Of a stretch of 39,392 nucleotides of DNA, positions 8,658-17,022 are shown one piece after another (position 1 is the stretch's first letter; each line of letters starts with the position of its first letter). The stretch spans positions 1 through 39,392 of the forward strand of contig JBFIEE010000034.1 of NCBI GenBank assembly GCA_041603535.1, in the 5' to 3' direction. Below the pieces are notes generated by a model, which saw only the letters and a program-made list of their open reading frames with translations, made no database searches and had not been told where the DNA came from. The stretch is from HB2-32-21 sp041603535. Its GTDB lineage: Bacteria > Pseudomonadota > Gammaproteobacteria > Pseudomonadales > Porticoccaceae. Position numbers and translations under genes: made by a program.

Positions 8658-9356
8658 GTCAACCCCCTCATTGAATCTGGCATCTGCCGTTCTCAAGAAA
8701 GCTTCGGTGATTGTTATTCGGCAGCTGAAGGCCTACGGCAAATCATCCTATTTAGCCTATTCTATTCACATGACAAAGCAAACACTGCTGAGGTGAAACC
8801 GGTTGGGCTTGCAGGCAAGTTGCGCCTGAAAAACGGAAACTGAGGTAGATAGACCTCGGAAAACGGCTAAAGCAGGTCCTTTCGCTGCGCATTTCGACAA
8901 ATCGGATCGTGATTTTGACGATGGAATAAATATTTTCATGAGGTGAGTCAGTTGCGCGGATTAATCAGATGATCCTTAACATCCATGCTTCCACCGCTCG
9001 CTTTCTCGAGTTGCAGATAATAAGACTTTTTGTCTCCTTCTATCGCCGTGGCAAGGCAACCCGTGGTCGGATAGCCGAGAGACTGCGAAGGGACAAAGTC
9101 ACGCTCGTAAGCGCGGTATCAATATCAACCGCGTGCATGGGCAATACTGTCGCGGTGGAATGTTCGGCCCTATTCGCCTAAGTTCTCAAAACGCTATAAG
9201 CACCGCTAGCAGTACCACCTCGCAGGATTATGCTGTCGTCAGGAACTCGTACACATTGACGCTTGACAAGCGTGACGTAGTGGCCCGGCGCCAAAATAGT
9301 AGCCCGAACCCTGAGCCAGCGGCATGGTGGATTTTCCTCGATAGAGGAGAATCGAA
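8658..9356. other. gene-poor stretch
   Basis: About 700 bases hold only short open frames with no recognisable family on either strand. One 15-base palindrome (9259-9273) and an AGAGGAG ribosome site for the IS3 orfA remnant (just before 9357) are the only signals I see. The stretch probably consists of old insertion debris. Confidence 0.5.
9259..9273. repeat. 15-bp perfect palindrome upstream of IS3 remnant
   Basis: ACGCTTG-A-CAAGCGT: two 7-bp arms around one base, about 85 bases before the orfA remnant. It could be an operator or part of an insertion end. No matching copy was noticed at the other side of the remnant. Confidence 0.4.
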
Positions 9357-9602
9357 ATGAAGAAGCGGTTTGTAAAAGAGAGGATTATTACAGCATTGTG
9401 GGATGCCAAGGCAACATCAGTAGCCAAAGCGGCACGTAAACCCCAAATCTCTGAGACTTCGATCCATCGATGGCATAAGCAATTTGATGGCATGGATATC
9501 TCAGATGGTCGTTGGCTCAAGCGACTCAAGGAGAAAAATCAACGGCTGAAGAAACTGTTGGTCGCGCAGAATCTTGAAATTGAAGTCACGCGAGAGACTT
9601 AG
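9357..9602 (+). pseudogene. IS3-family transposase OrfA remnant
   Basis: The 81-codon frame follows the OrfA pattern of IS3-family elements. It has an N-terminal basic HTH (MKKRFVKERIITAL, with KAARKPQISETSIHRWHKQF as the helix-turn-helix), then the SDGRWLKRLKEKNQRLKKLL leucine zipper that pairs OrfA subunits. It resembles full OrfA proteins (ERFTEEQII..., GMEVSD-KRLK-LE-EN-KLKKLLA) but the HTH has lost residues, and the frame stops after LEIEVTRET where the family continues. AGAGGAG precedes the ATG. The following DNA carries only a degraded orfB trace. The element is almost certainly inactive. Confidence 0.7.
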
Positions 9603-9800
9603 GGCGAAAAGGGGCGAGCCCACGAGCACTGCGCACGGTAGCGCTTTGTTGTGGGCCACAGGATAAACAGACATGGATCAGCCAGATTGTGCTCGAGGAA
9701 CTCTTACCTGGGGATATCGCCTGAGGTATGAATATCTGCTGCTAAAAAAAGACGGGGTTGCCCGGCGTAAGGCATTGATTACGATACCTGTCAGGGATTG
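9357..9800 (+). mobile_element. degenerate IS3-family insertion sequence
   Basis: The orfA remnant is followed after ~70 bases by an open stretch from ATG 9673. There WGYRLRYEYLLLKKDGVARR resembles the F/YGYRR-(I/L)-LLRREG-NRK motif of OrfB. The DDE catalytic core is gone and no terminal inverted repeats were found by eye, so the ends given are approximate. It lies between the HTH gene and the unknown gene at 9902. Confidence 0.5.
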
Positions 9801-9901
9801 TAAGCCGTATCATTTAATTACTTTACGATTGAACTCGAAAACTACCCTGGAGATTATGTTTGACCATGGCAGTTTCACAGTAATATTTGCTGACTCCGAT
9901 T

Positions 9902-11119
9902 TTATAATCGCAAATATCCATCCGGAGCTAATGTTGTCGCCAGCATAACGCGATTAATGTCCGTGTGTTCCAGCCAGTTTTGCATAGCCTGATGTGCGGG
10001 TTCTAGCCAGAAGTTTTCGATGAGTTGATGGAGCGCGTGATACCTGGTGAGCCTGGCCAGTATGGCTAGCAATTGACTGGCATTGGTGAAACATTCGGGT
10101 TGCTGCCCGATGCGGGTCTGCATTTTGTTTATTGCCTGCAGACCGATAGCCAGTCCCAGTTCACGAAACGCCAGGCGATATTCTGTACGAAAGTGCAGCG
10201 AATCATGTCTGACAAATACGCGCAGACTATTCTCTATCTCCCCTAATAACGCTTCCAGCCTGCCGGCTTCATGCACTTGATGAACGGCCATCAACTGCAC
10301 GAGTTTGTACGCGTCGCCGAGCAGACCACCGATACCCAAAGCATCTTCAGTGGCCCAACTGCGACCCGCGCAAATAGCAAGCAGACCTGCAATTTCCGTA
10401 TCGAGGCGGAGAACCGATGACGTATCGGAAACCTGGTTTGCGGTGCCTGCCAATTGCCAATACGTGATCAGACCATCCAGGGGATCATGCTGCCCCATTG
10501 TGTCAATTAGAGGCCGGGACAGATCGATACTCATTTTCCAGTACATGCGCGGGGCTTCCCTCCTTGTCCCACTGTAGGTAAATTTACTATGCGCGACTTT
10601 GGCCAATTCCAGCGCCCACCGGTTATATGTAGGGTTACCTGTCATCCCGGAGACACGATTAAGCGCATGCATCCATTTCGTCAGATAATGAAAATACTGG
10701 CCATCCCGATCCCATTCTACGGACTGGTCAATGGTCTCGCCCGGCGGCCGTTCATCCAGCCGCTTGCCAATTCTTAAACCACCCTGGGTTGGGTGTTCCC
10801 GTGCGTGGGCTTCGTCAAGACCGCTGAGCCATCCGCTATGTTTACTATCCTCGCGGTGCTGCCCCAGGACTTGATGGACCTGGTCCACCAGCTGCAGAGC
10901 CAGTTGCAGAAAGCTTCGATCCTCCGTTTGCGTATACAGCTCCAAAAAATTACAAACAGCAAAAGCATCGGTCCAGAGATAACGGCGCGGTTCCCGCGAC
11001 GGATCAGATAGCCCTGTCGAAGCGGCAAAGTCGAGCATAATAGATCGTTGCGTGCTAATGCGCTGTTCCACAATCACAGGCCTCCCCGCTGATAGTTTCT
11101 CTGCAACAATTATCTCCAC
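9902..11119 (-). CDS. conserved-looking protein of unknown function, all-helical, possibly (alpha/alpha) toroid
   Basis: A 405-residue protein that I do not recognise. It is rich in amphipathic helices with aromatic and Trp-rich motifs (RRYLWTDAFAVCNFLELY, DQSVEWDRDGQYFHYLTKW, YNRWALELAKVA), a pattern typical of six-hairpin glycosidase-like toroids. That comparison is only by look; no catalytic pair can be assigned. No signal peptide is seen. The start is GTG 11119. The frame stays open upstream into the end of the neighbouring gene without another ATG or GTG, so a longer protein begun at a rare codon cannot be excluded. It lies about 60 bases downstream of the methyltransferase/esterase fusion in the same direction and is probably cotranscribed. 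Confidence 0.6.
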   Translation of the reverse strand: MEIIVAEKLSAGRPVIVEQRISTQRSIMLDFAASTGLSDPSREPRRYLWTDAFAVCNFLELYTQTEDRSFLQLALQLVDQVHQVLGQHREDSKHSGWLSGLDEAHAREHPTQGGLRIGKRLDERPPGETIDQSVEWDRDGQYFHYLTKWMHALNRVSGMTGNPTYNRWALELAKVAHSKFTYSGTRREAPRMYWKMSIDLSRPLIDTMGQHDPLDGLITYWQLAGTANQVSDTSSVLRLDTEIAGLLAICAGRSWATEDALGIGGLLGDAYKLVQLMAVHQVHEAGRLEALLGEIENSLRVFVRHDSLHFRTEYRLAFRELGLAIGLQAINKMQTRIGQQPECFTNASQLLAILARLTRYHALHQLIENFWLEPAHQAMQNWLEHTDINRVMLATTLAPDGYLRL

Positions 11120-11178
11120 CGGTACACGCCCCAGGACGCTGCCTGGCAGGCTATTTTTAGCAAGCGACTCAACACCGA

Positions 11179-13161
11179 CTACACGCCAAAGGGAAAAGTA
11201 TCGGGCATACCTCCGGTTGTTGCCTTGGTCAATGGCTCAACTGCACGGGTTTCATCAAACCAGATGTATTCATCAAATTGCCGTGCCAGTGAGGCATAGA
11301 AGTAGTGGCTTTGTAGTTCGGTCTCCGGCCGATAAATCACGCCGATGGCGCGCTCTAAACGTTCGAGTAATAATTTTTTACGAACGACATCCTTAAGTGG
11401 CTTACGCAAGGGTAGGAGGAAGTTATCGGTAGCCACCTCATGGCAGATACGCTCATAACTGTCGACATGCGAAGGTTGTACCTGCTTTATCTCCATCGGC
11501 CCACCCCATTCGGACGCCGCAGCAACAGTGCCGTGATCAGTACCGAAACCGATGTTATAGGCTTTGTCACCGTACGCCTGACGCGCGAGTTGACCGATGT
11601 TTAACTCGCCGCGAGCACCCATCTGTGTCGCTCGGGCATCGCCAATATGGGAATTATGCTCCCATATCACTGCTTTCGATTGCGGCCCCCTAAATGCAAG
11701 AACTGATTGCAACGTATCAAACATGTGCTGATCACGCTGGTTCCACGAGCTATTTTCAGCGTAATACATGGTCCGGTAGTAACGTTCTGCATTAGCGACG
11801 AGGCGAGCATTTTGTTCAGCATTGAAAAACTGTTCGCCGTCTGCCAATGAATATGCCATACGTTTACGCAACAGATCCTGGAGGGTGGCTAGCACATCAC
11901 CCTCACACGCCCTGTATTGTTTGGTCAATATAACCTGACCATATAGACCAGGATCATCGGCCCATGGCATCAGACAGCCATAGCGCACGCGAGCTACTTC
12001 TGCGGTTCCCGGATCGACTTTTTCCAAATAGCGAAGCACCGCTTCTATTGAGCTAAACAGGCTATATAAGTCCAGACCGTAAAATCCCACCTGCTTATCG
12101 GCGGTGCTGATTTTTGCATTGTGTGCTTTCAACCAGTGGCCAAACTTCAGCACCGAGTGATTGGCCCACATCCAGGTTGGGAAACGAGAAAAGGGCTTGC
12201 TCTCCAGTAAAGGATCCGGCTCCGTACCGTGAATATAATGATCGAGGTGTGCCGCGTCCGGCCAGTCTGCCTCCACAGCGACGATGGTAAAGCCTTTCTT
12301 TTCGATCAACTCCCGGGTGATACGCGCGCGCATTTCGTAAAACTCAGCCGTACCATGGGAGGCTTCGCCGAGCAACACCACACGGCTATCGCCAATACGC
12401 TCCAGCAAATTATCCAGATTAACGCTATCAATGCGAGCAAAGTGTTCACTCGCTTGATAAATTAGCTCAGGCAAACTGAGCTCGGCTTCACCGGCGGCTT
12501 TGGTGGCCCGTTCGTCTTCCCAACCCGCAGCCCCAATCAGCGGGACAAAGCGCACACCACCCAGATCTTCCTCCAGATAGTCCGTTTCACCGATACGCCG
12601 AATCCGAACCAGCTTCTGTGTCTGTAAAGTCGTGCCAACGGGGATCACCAGTCGCCCACCGATTGCCAGCTGTTGTTTGAGCATCTCGGGCACTGCTGGG
12701 CCACCGGCGGCGACAATGATGGCGTCAAAGGGCGCATGTTCCGGCCAGCCCAGCGTACCATCTCCATACAGAACCTGAATGTTTTTATAACCCAGATCAG
12801 CAAGGCGCTTGCGCGCAGTATCTGCAAGAATTTTATGTCGCTCGATGGTATACACATCATCAGCAATTTCGGCCAATACCGCTGCCGCATAACCGGAACC
12901 TGTACCTATTTCCAGAACACGGTCACCGGGTTTTAATGCGAGCGCCGCCGTCATCAGAGCGACAATATAGGGCTGGGATATCGTCTGCCTCGCGGCGATA
13001 GGCAAAGGCGAATCACGGTAAGCAAACTCAACCAGATCAGCAGGAATAAATTCTTCACGAGGCACCGCAGAGACAGCCTTTAGAACAGCCTTATCACGCA
13101 GGCCACGCGCCGCCAGTTGATGAGCGACCATTTGCTTTCTTAAGACTTCAAATTTGTTCAT
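11179..13161 (-). CDS. fusion of protein-L-isoaspartate O-methyltransferase and erythromycin-esterase-like domain
   Basis: 660 residues in two parts. Residues ~1-215 are a complete PCMT, which methylates damaged isoaspartyl sites: the substrate-side motif ISQPYIVALM, SAM-binding LEIGTGSGYAAAVLAEI, and VIPVG late in the fold. Residues ~235-640 are an erythromycin-esterase-family domain: GEASHGTAEFYEMR (Glu and catalytic His), VEADWPDA (second Glu) and IWEHNSHIGDAR (two His) all line up with active-site positions in the EreA/EreC family. These chromosomal relatives are not shown to hydrolyse macrolides, and the real substrate is unknown. The domain order suggests a protein-damage or cofactor-salvage role, which is inference. 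The start ATG 13161 has only a weak ribosome site. It is transcribed away from fbaB. Confidence 0.88.
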   Translation of the reverse strand: MNKFEVLRKQMVAHQLAARGLRDKAVLKAVSAVPREEFIPADLVEFAYRDSPLPIAARQTISQPYIVALMTAALALKPGDRVLEIGTGSGYAAAVLAEIADDVYTIERHKILADTARKRLADLGYKNIQVLYGDGTLGWPEHAPFDAIIVAAGGPAVPEMLKQQLAIGGRLVIPVGTTLQTQKLVRIRRIGETDYLEEDLGGVRFVPLIGAAGWEDERATKAAGEAELSLPELIYQASEHFARIDSVNLDNLLERIGDSRVVLLGEASHGTAEFYEMRARITRELIEKKGFTIVAVEADWPDAAHLDHYIHGTEPDPLLESKPFSRFPTWMWANHSVLKFGHWLKAHNAKISTADKQVGFYGLDLYSLFSSIEAVLRYLEKVDPGTAEVARVRYGCLMPWADDPGLYGQVILTKQYRACEGDVLATLQDLLRKRMAYSLADGEQFFNAEQNARLVANAERYYRTMYYAENSSWNQRDQHMFDTLQSVLAFRGPQSKAVIWEHNSHIGDARATQMGARGELNIGQLARQAYGDKAYNIGFGTDHGTVAAASEWGGPMEIKQVQPSHVDSYERICHEVATDNFLLPLRKPLKDVVRKKLLLERLERAIGVIYRPETELQSHYFYASLARQFDEYIWFDETRAVEPLTKATTGGMPDTFPFGV

Positions 13162-13480
13162 ACCAGATCCGTGCTATCAAATTAGTTACAAAAAAAAATA
13201 AAGCGTCCGTGCTCAACATATTACTGCCCGCGCCGTCAGTACCTGTCAAATACAGATTTTTCCTGGTATCAATTATTGCAGCAACAAGCAGCAAACAACC
13301 GGAGCGCCCGGCCAAATGCCGGGTTATCGTTGGATGGTGTTGCCATTCCGATCCCTTATCGTGCTGCCGTTCGTTTATCGCTAATCACCAGCGCACCCCC
13401 CAACTAGATGGAGACATGCCAGCAATTCCCGTGTGACCCTCTGCGCCAAACATTGTGGCCTTTACGGCATTTTTTAAATG

Positions 13481-13494
13481 TTGATCCAGGTCAA
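13481..13494 (+). promoter_or_regulatory. FNR-type box upstream of fbaB
   Basis: TTGATCCAGGTCAA matches the FNR/Anr consensus TTGAT-N4-ATCAA in nine of ten defined bases. A TACATT hexamer sits 22 bases downstream (13517-13522), where a class II FNR promoter would place its -10, and fbaB starts at 13554. The rest of the 392-base divergent region (13162-13553), which also serves the methyltransferase fusion, shows only an A-tract at about 13190. Confidence 0.7.
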
Positions 13495-13553
13495 CAAGAC
13501 ACCAGCTCTGCTGGATTACATTGGTCATCGCCCTACTTACCTGATGAAAGATA

Positions 13554-14603
13554 ATGACCGACATCCTTTCGCTACTGGGTGACGATGCCTCTGGGCTGCT
13601 GGATTATCAGTGCCAGGGAATTGACAAAAGCCTTTTGCATTTACCGGGTTCGGATTTCATTGCGAAATCCGTGGCCCAAAGTGATCGGACGCCCGCCGTG
13701 CTACGCAATTTACAGAGCATATTTGATCACGGGCGTCTGGCTGGCACTGGTTACATGTCGGTTCTGCCTGTAGACCAGGGAGTTGAACACACGGCGGGCG
13801 CTTCGTTCTCTGTTAATCCGTTATATTTTGATCCATCTAACATCGTTGAACTGGCCATTGAGGGTGGCTGCAATGCTGTGGCGTCGACCGTTGGCGTGCT
13901 TGGCGCCGTTGCCAGACAATATGCTCATCGCATTCCATTTATCGTCAAACTGAATCACAACGAATTATTATCCTATCCCAATCGTTATGACCAGGTGATG
14001 TTTGCCACAGTTAAACAGGCGTTTGATCTCGGCGCTACCGCCGTTGGGGCAACTGTCTATTTTGGCTCGGATGAATCGCACCGGCAGATTGAGGAAGTAG
14101 GCCGAGCGTTTGCCTGCGCTCACGAACTGGGTTTGGTTACTGTGCTGTGGGCATACTTGCGTAACGAAGCGTTTAAAACTCCCACACGGGACTATCATAC
14201 CGCTGCCGATCTCACCGGCCAGGCTAACCACCTTGCAGTCACCCTGCAGGCCGATATCGTTAAGCAGAAGCAGGCCGACTGCAATGCTGGCTTTGCGGAC
14301 TTACATTTTGGCAAAACTCATCCAAAAATGTACGCAGAATTGAGCAAAAACCACCCCATCGAATTAGCCCGTTACCAGGTTGCTAATTGTTATATGGGCC
14401 GCGTTGGCATGATCAATTCGGGAGGGCCATCCGGTACAAACGATTTGCGCCAGGCGGTGTATGCCGCACTCATCAACAAACGGGCTGGCGGTATGGGTCT
14501 AATAAGCGGACGCAAAGCCTTCCAAAAGCCAATGGCAGAAGGCGTGGAGCTTTTGCATGCCATTCAGGATGTCTATCGAGATAAGAGAATCACCGTAGCT
14601 TAA
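13554..14603 (+). CDS. fbaB: class I fructose-1,6-bisphosphate aldolase, FbaB (DhnA) type
   Basis: Cleaves fructose-1,6-bisphosphate into dihydroxyacetone phosphate and glyceraldehyde-3-phosphate by a Schiff-base mechanism in the cytosol. The 349-residue length equals the E. coli FbaB type, and the sequence follows it closely: PAVLRNLQSIF, GTGYMSVLPVDQGVEH, NPLYFDPSNIVELAIEGGCN, FIVKLNHNE, TVLWAYLRNEAF. The Schiff-base lysine is K237 in ADIVKQK, and NKRAGGMGLISGRKAF forms the phosphate-binding end. The start is the ATG at 13554 (MTDI, as in E. coli). A well-placed FNR-type box suggests induction at low oxygen, consistent with fermentative use of stored sugar. hsp20 follows in the same direction but has its own box. 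Confidence 0.95.
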   Translation: MTDILSLLGDDASGLLDYQCQGIDKSLLHLPGSDFIAKSVAQSDRTPAVLRNLQSIFDHGRLAGTGYMSVLPVDQGVEHTAGASFSVNPLYFDPSNIVELAIEGGCNAVASTVGVLGAVARQYAHRIPFIVKLNHNELLSYPNRYDQVMFATVKQAFDLGATAVGATVYFGSDESHRQIEEVGRAFACAHELGLVTVLWAYLRNEAFKTPTRDYHTAADLTGQANHLAVTLQADIVKQKQADCNAGFADLHFGKTHPKMYAELSKNHPIELARYQVANCYMGRVGMINSGGPSGTNDLRQAVYAALINKRAGGMGLISGRKAFQKPMAEGVELLHAIQDVYRDKRITVA

Positions 14604-14612
14604 AAGTCTTTC

Positions 14613-14626
14613 TTGACGATCGTCAA
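14613..14626 (+). promoter_or_regulatory. FNR-type box between fbaB and hsp20
   Basis: TTGACGATCGTCAA is a perfect 14-bp palindrome starting ten bases after the fbaB stop and 157 bases before the hsp20 start. It is also flanked by an 8-bp inverted repeat (AAAGTCTT at 14603-14610, AAGACTTT at 14649-14656). No strong -10 was identified. Confidence 0.6.
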
Positions 14627-14769
14627 TATCGCCACATCAAAATTATTTAAGACTTTCGTCAGTGGGACAAAGGTCAAACAAATTGACAGTAAAGTTTGTA
14701 GCTGGGTCTACACATCGTGATGGACATTTTTTTACCGCAGTTAAACTTAGCAAACAAAGAGGTGATACC

Positions 14770-15228
14770 GTGAATTTGATACCCGTTGAAAGACGTAATA
14801 TGTTGAGCCGATTTCAGGACGATTTTAATACTTTATTCAGATCAGCATTTGATCGGTGGCCGTCTTTTCTGGATGACGACAGCAATGTCGTTACCAGCGA
14901 ATGGGCCCCCTCCGTCGATATCGTCGAAGAGGACAAGCAATTTGTCATAAGCGCTGACATACCGGGGGTCGACCCAAAGGATATCGAAGTCAGCATGGAA
15001 GATGGCATGCTCAATATCAAGGGCGAGCGCAAGACTGAGAAAAAGGAGGACAAGAACGGTTACCATCGCGCTGAATGTTCGCGGGGTATTTTTTACCGGC
15101 GGCTAACCCTGCCGGAATCGGCTGATCCAGATAAAATTTCTGCTAAAGGAAAAAATGGCGTGCTCAAAATCACCCTGGGCAAGCGGGCAGCTTCGAAACC
15201 TAAAAAATTGATTACCGTCCAGTCCTGA
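14770..15228 (+). CDS. small heat shock protein, Hsp20/alpha-crystallin family
   Basis: An ATP-independent holdase of 152 residues. An N-terminal arm (LSRFQDDFNTLFRSAFDRW) is followed by the alpha-crystallin domain at about residues 42-140, with EWAPSVDIVEEDKQFVISADIPG, VSMEDGMLNIKGERK, a Phe/Tyr-rich FYRRLTLPES and the closing GVLKITLGK. The tail ends in KKLITVQS, an I-x-V type oligomer motif. The start is GTG 14770 behind AGAGGTGA; the open frame upstream to 14662 has no homology or ribosome site. An FNR-type palindrome lies upstream and a strong terminator lies downstream. Confidence 0.93.
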   Translation: MNLIPVERRNMLSRFQDDFNTLFRSAFDRWPSFLDDDSNVVTSEWAPSVDIVEEDKQFVISADIPGVDPKDIEVSMEDGMLNIKGERKTEKKEDKNGYHRAECSRGIFYRRLTLPESADPDKISAKGKNGVLKITLGKRAASKPKKLITVQS

Positions 15229-15278
15229 TATATTCAGCGGGGGAATACCAAAGGCCCGCATTGCACAGCTCCCACCTG

Positions 15279-15320
15279 GCGGTTCCCGAGAGGCACCTAT
15301 GTTCCGGGAACCGCGTTTTT
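15279..15320 (+). terminator. strong rho-independent terminator of hsp20, overlapping the glgA 3' end
   Basis: A 10-bp perfect stem (GCGGTTCCCG at 15279-15288 with its complement at 15305-15314) encloses a 16-base loop and is followed by TTTTT (15316-15320) on the plus strand. The distal arm lies inside the last codons of the convergent glgA gene, whose stop is at 15297-15299. Confidence 0.8.
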
Positions 15321-16778
15321 CTTGGTCCCAATTGCCGAATGGTAAAGCTCGACATAATTAATGGCGCTTGCCACCCAGGAAAAATTTCTTCCCATGCCAG
15401 CTAATTGCAATTGTCGCCACCGGCTCCACTCCCGATGCAAATCTACCGCACGGGTCACAGCTTCTACAAACGCCGTCACGCTAAACTCATGGAAGAGTAT
15501 TCCCGTATTTTTATCGGGAGATAAGTACCCGTCTCCGGTATCGACAATAGTATCCCGCAATCCGCCCACCGCATGGGCAATCGGCACGGTACCATAGCGC
15601 TGGCTGTATAGCTGCGTCAGGCCACAGGGCTCGTACCTGGAGGGAATAAGCAAGGCATCTATACCGGCTATAATGCGATGGGCGAGTGCTTCATCGTAGC
15701 CAAAACGAACACTGATGCGATTAGGGTGCTGCGTTGCGCAAGCCCGTAGCGTTTTTTCTATAGCACTATCACCACTGCCCAACACCACCAAATTTATCGG
15801 TAACTCAAGGAGCAGGGGCAGCGATTCCAGAATTAGATCAATACCCTTCTGGTCTGTTAAACGACTGACCACACCGAGTAATAACGCATTTTCGTTATCC
15901 GACAAACTAAATTCTCGCATCAGCGCTCGCTTATTCAATTGTTTGCCAGCCAGTGATTTTTGTTCGTAATTTACCGCAATGGCTTGATCGAACGATGGAT
16001 CCCAAATAGTGGTATCAATACCATTAAGGATACCGGAAAACCGACTGCCGCAATGGCGTAGCAAACCATCCAGCCCACACCCAAATTCAGGTGTGAGAAC
16101 CTCCTGCGCGTAACCGGGACTCACCGTATTTACAGCGTCCGCAAACACAACACCCCCTTTTATAAAGGACAATTGACCATAAAATTCAAGGGCTCGAAAA
16201 TCCCGGATTGGAACGCCATTTATCGCGGATGGCAGCTCCAGACTTTCACACTCAGCTAGCGGAAACAGGCCCTGGTAACCAAGATTGTGCACCGTAAACA
16301 CCGAAGCGGGACGCTGTTCATGTACCGCCAGCAATACGGGAACGAGGCCTGTCTGCCAATCATTACAGTGCACGATATCGGGCTGCCACGCCAGCATGAA
16401 CCTGTCCAGCGCCATATCGACCGCGACACGACAGAACAGACCAAAGCGCTGCGCGTTGTCGGGCCAGGCCGTATCGCTGTAGTCGCCATAAGGACCACCC
16501 CCGCGATCAAATAACGTGGGGCAGTCGACCAGATACAGAACCAGGTCAGAATCTCTGAGTGAAGTTTCCAGCACGTCAACGCTATGACCATAAACTGTGC
16601 ATCTTCCCACTCGACGCGCAGCGTTCACCATCTGGATCAGACCACGATAGGCTGGCAATATGATGCGTACCGAGTGGCCGAGCTGCTGAAGCGCCCGAGG
16701 CAGGTTGTACGCGACATCTGCCAGACCACCAGTTTTCACCAGCGGATACAGCTCGCTACAACCGAACAAAATATTCAT
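15297..16778 (-). CDS. glgA: glycogen synthase (ADP-glucose type)
   Basis: GT5 enzyme that extends alpha-1,4-glucan from ADP-glucose. The 493-residue length is usual. The ADP-glucose loop KTGGLADV begins at K15, exactly as in E. coli. Other landmarks are PDIVHCNDWQTGLVPVLL, FTVHNLGYQGLFP, GILNGIDTTIWDP, VSRLTDQKGIDLI, and the donor-site RYEPCGLTQLYSQRYGT with its conserved Glu. The start ATG is 36 bases after an AT-rich stretch with only a weak ribosome site. It lies 244 bases downstream of glgB in the same direction, so the two may share a transcript. The substrate would come from GlgC, encoded on the other strand 4 kb away. Confidence 0.96.
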   Translation of the reverse strand: MNILFGCSELYPLVKTGGLADVAYNLPRALQQLGHSVRIILPAYRGLIQMVNAARRVGRCTVYGHSVDVLETSLRDSDLVLYLVDCPTLFDRGGGPYGDYSDTAWPDNAQRFGLFCRVAVDMALDRFMLAWQPDIVHCNDWQTGLVPVLLAVHEQRPASVFTVHNLGYQGLFPLAECESLELPSAINGVPIRDFRALEFYGQLSFIKGGVVFADAVNTVSPGYAQEVLTPEFGCGLDGLLRHCGSRFSGILNGIDTTIWDPSFDQAIAVNYEQKSLAGKQLNKRALMREFSLSDNENALLLGVVSRLTDQKGIDLILESLPLLLELPINLVVLGSGDSAIEKTLRACATQHPNRISVRFGYDEALAHRIIAGIDALLIPSRYEPCGLTQLYSQRYGTVPIAHAVGGLRDTIVDTGDGYLSPDKNTGILFHEFSVTAFVEAVTRAVDLHREWSRWRQLQLAGMGRNFSWVASAINYVELYHSAIGTKKNAVPGT

Positions 16779-16898
16779 GTCGCTTATCGAAAATATTTCA
16801 TTGCATTTTCCCTAAAATATTCACCACTCTTACTCAACATATCGTCAGAACCTACCGCGTTGCATTGACAATTTCAGCCCCAATAATTCGGTCGGCAG

Positions 16899-16918
16899 CC
16901 ACGCCACGCCACGCCACG
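16899..16918. repeat. CCACG microsatellite, four copies
   Basis: Four tandem CCACG pentamers in the 244-base glgB-glgA spacer (16779-17022). Nothing else recognisable is in this spacer, and no FNR-type palindrome was found. Confidence 0.7.
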
Positions 16919-17022
16919 CAGTACATGATTCCAAATCCGACAGGCTGTTTCACGGACGGGAAAAAAATTCAACGACAAACGAGAACTTTCGATTAGCGGA
17001 TAGCGGCTACCGGACAAAGCTA

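Noticed and set aside
8969..9181. 70-codon ORF in the gene-poor stretch
   Set aside because: No ribosome site, no recognisable domain and low similarity to coding style nearby.
11179..13161. Macrolide resistance gene
   Set aside because: The esterase-like domain is fused to a methyltransferase in a chromosomal stress context; family membership alone does not show macrolide hydrolysis.
14662..14769. N-terminal extension of Hsp20
   Set aside because: No ribosome site before 14662 and no homology; GTG 14770 has AGAGGTGA upstream and begins at family sequence.
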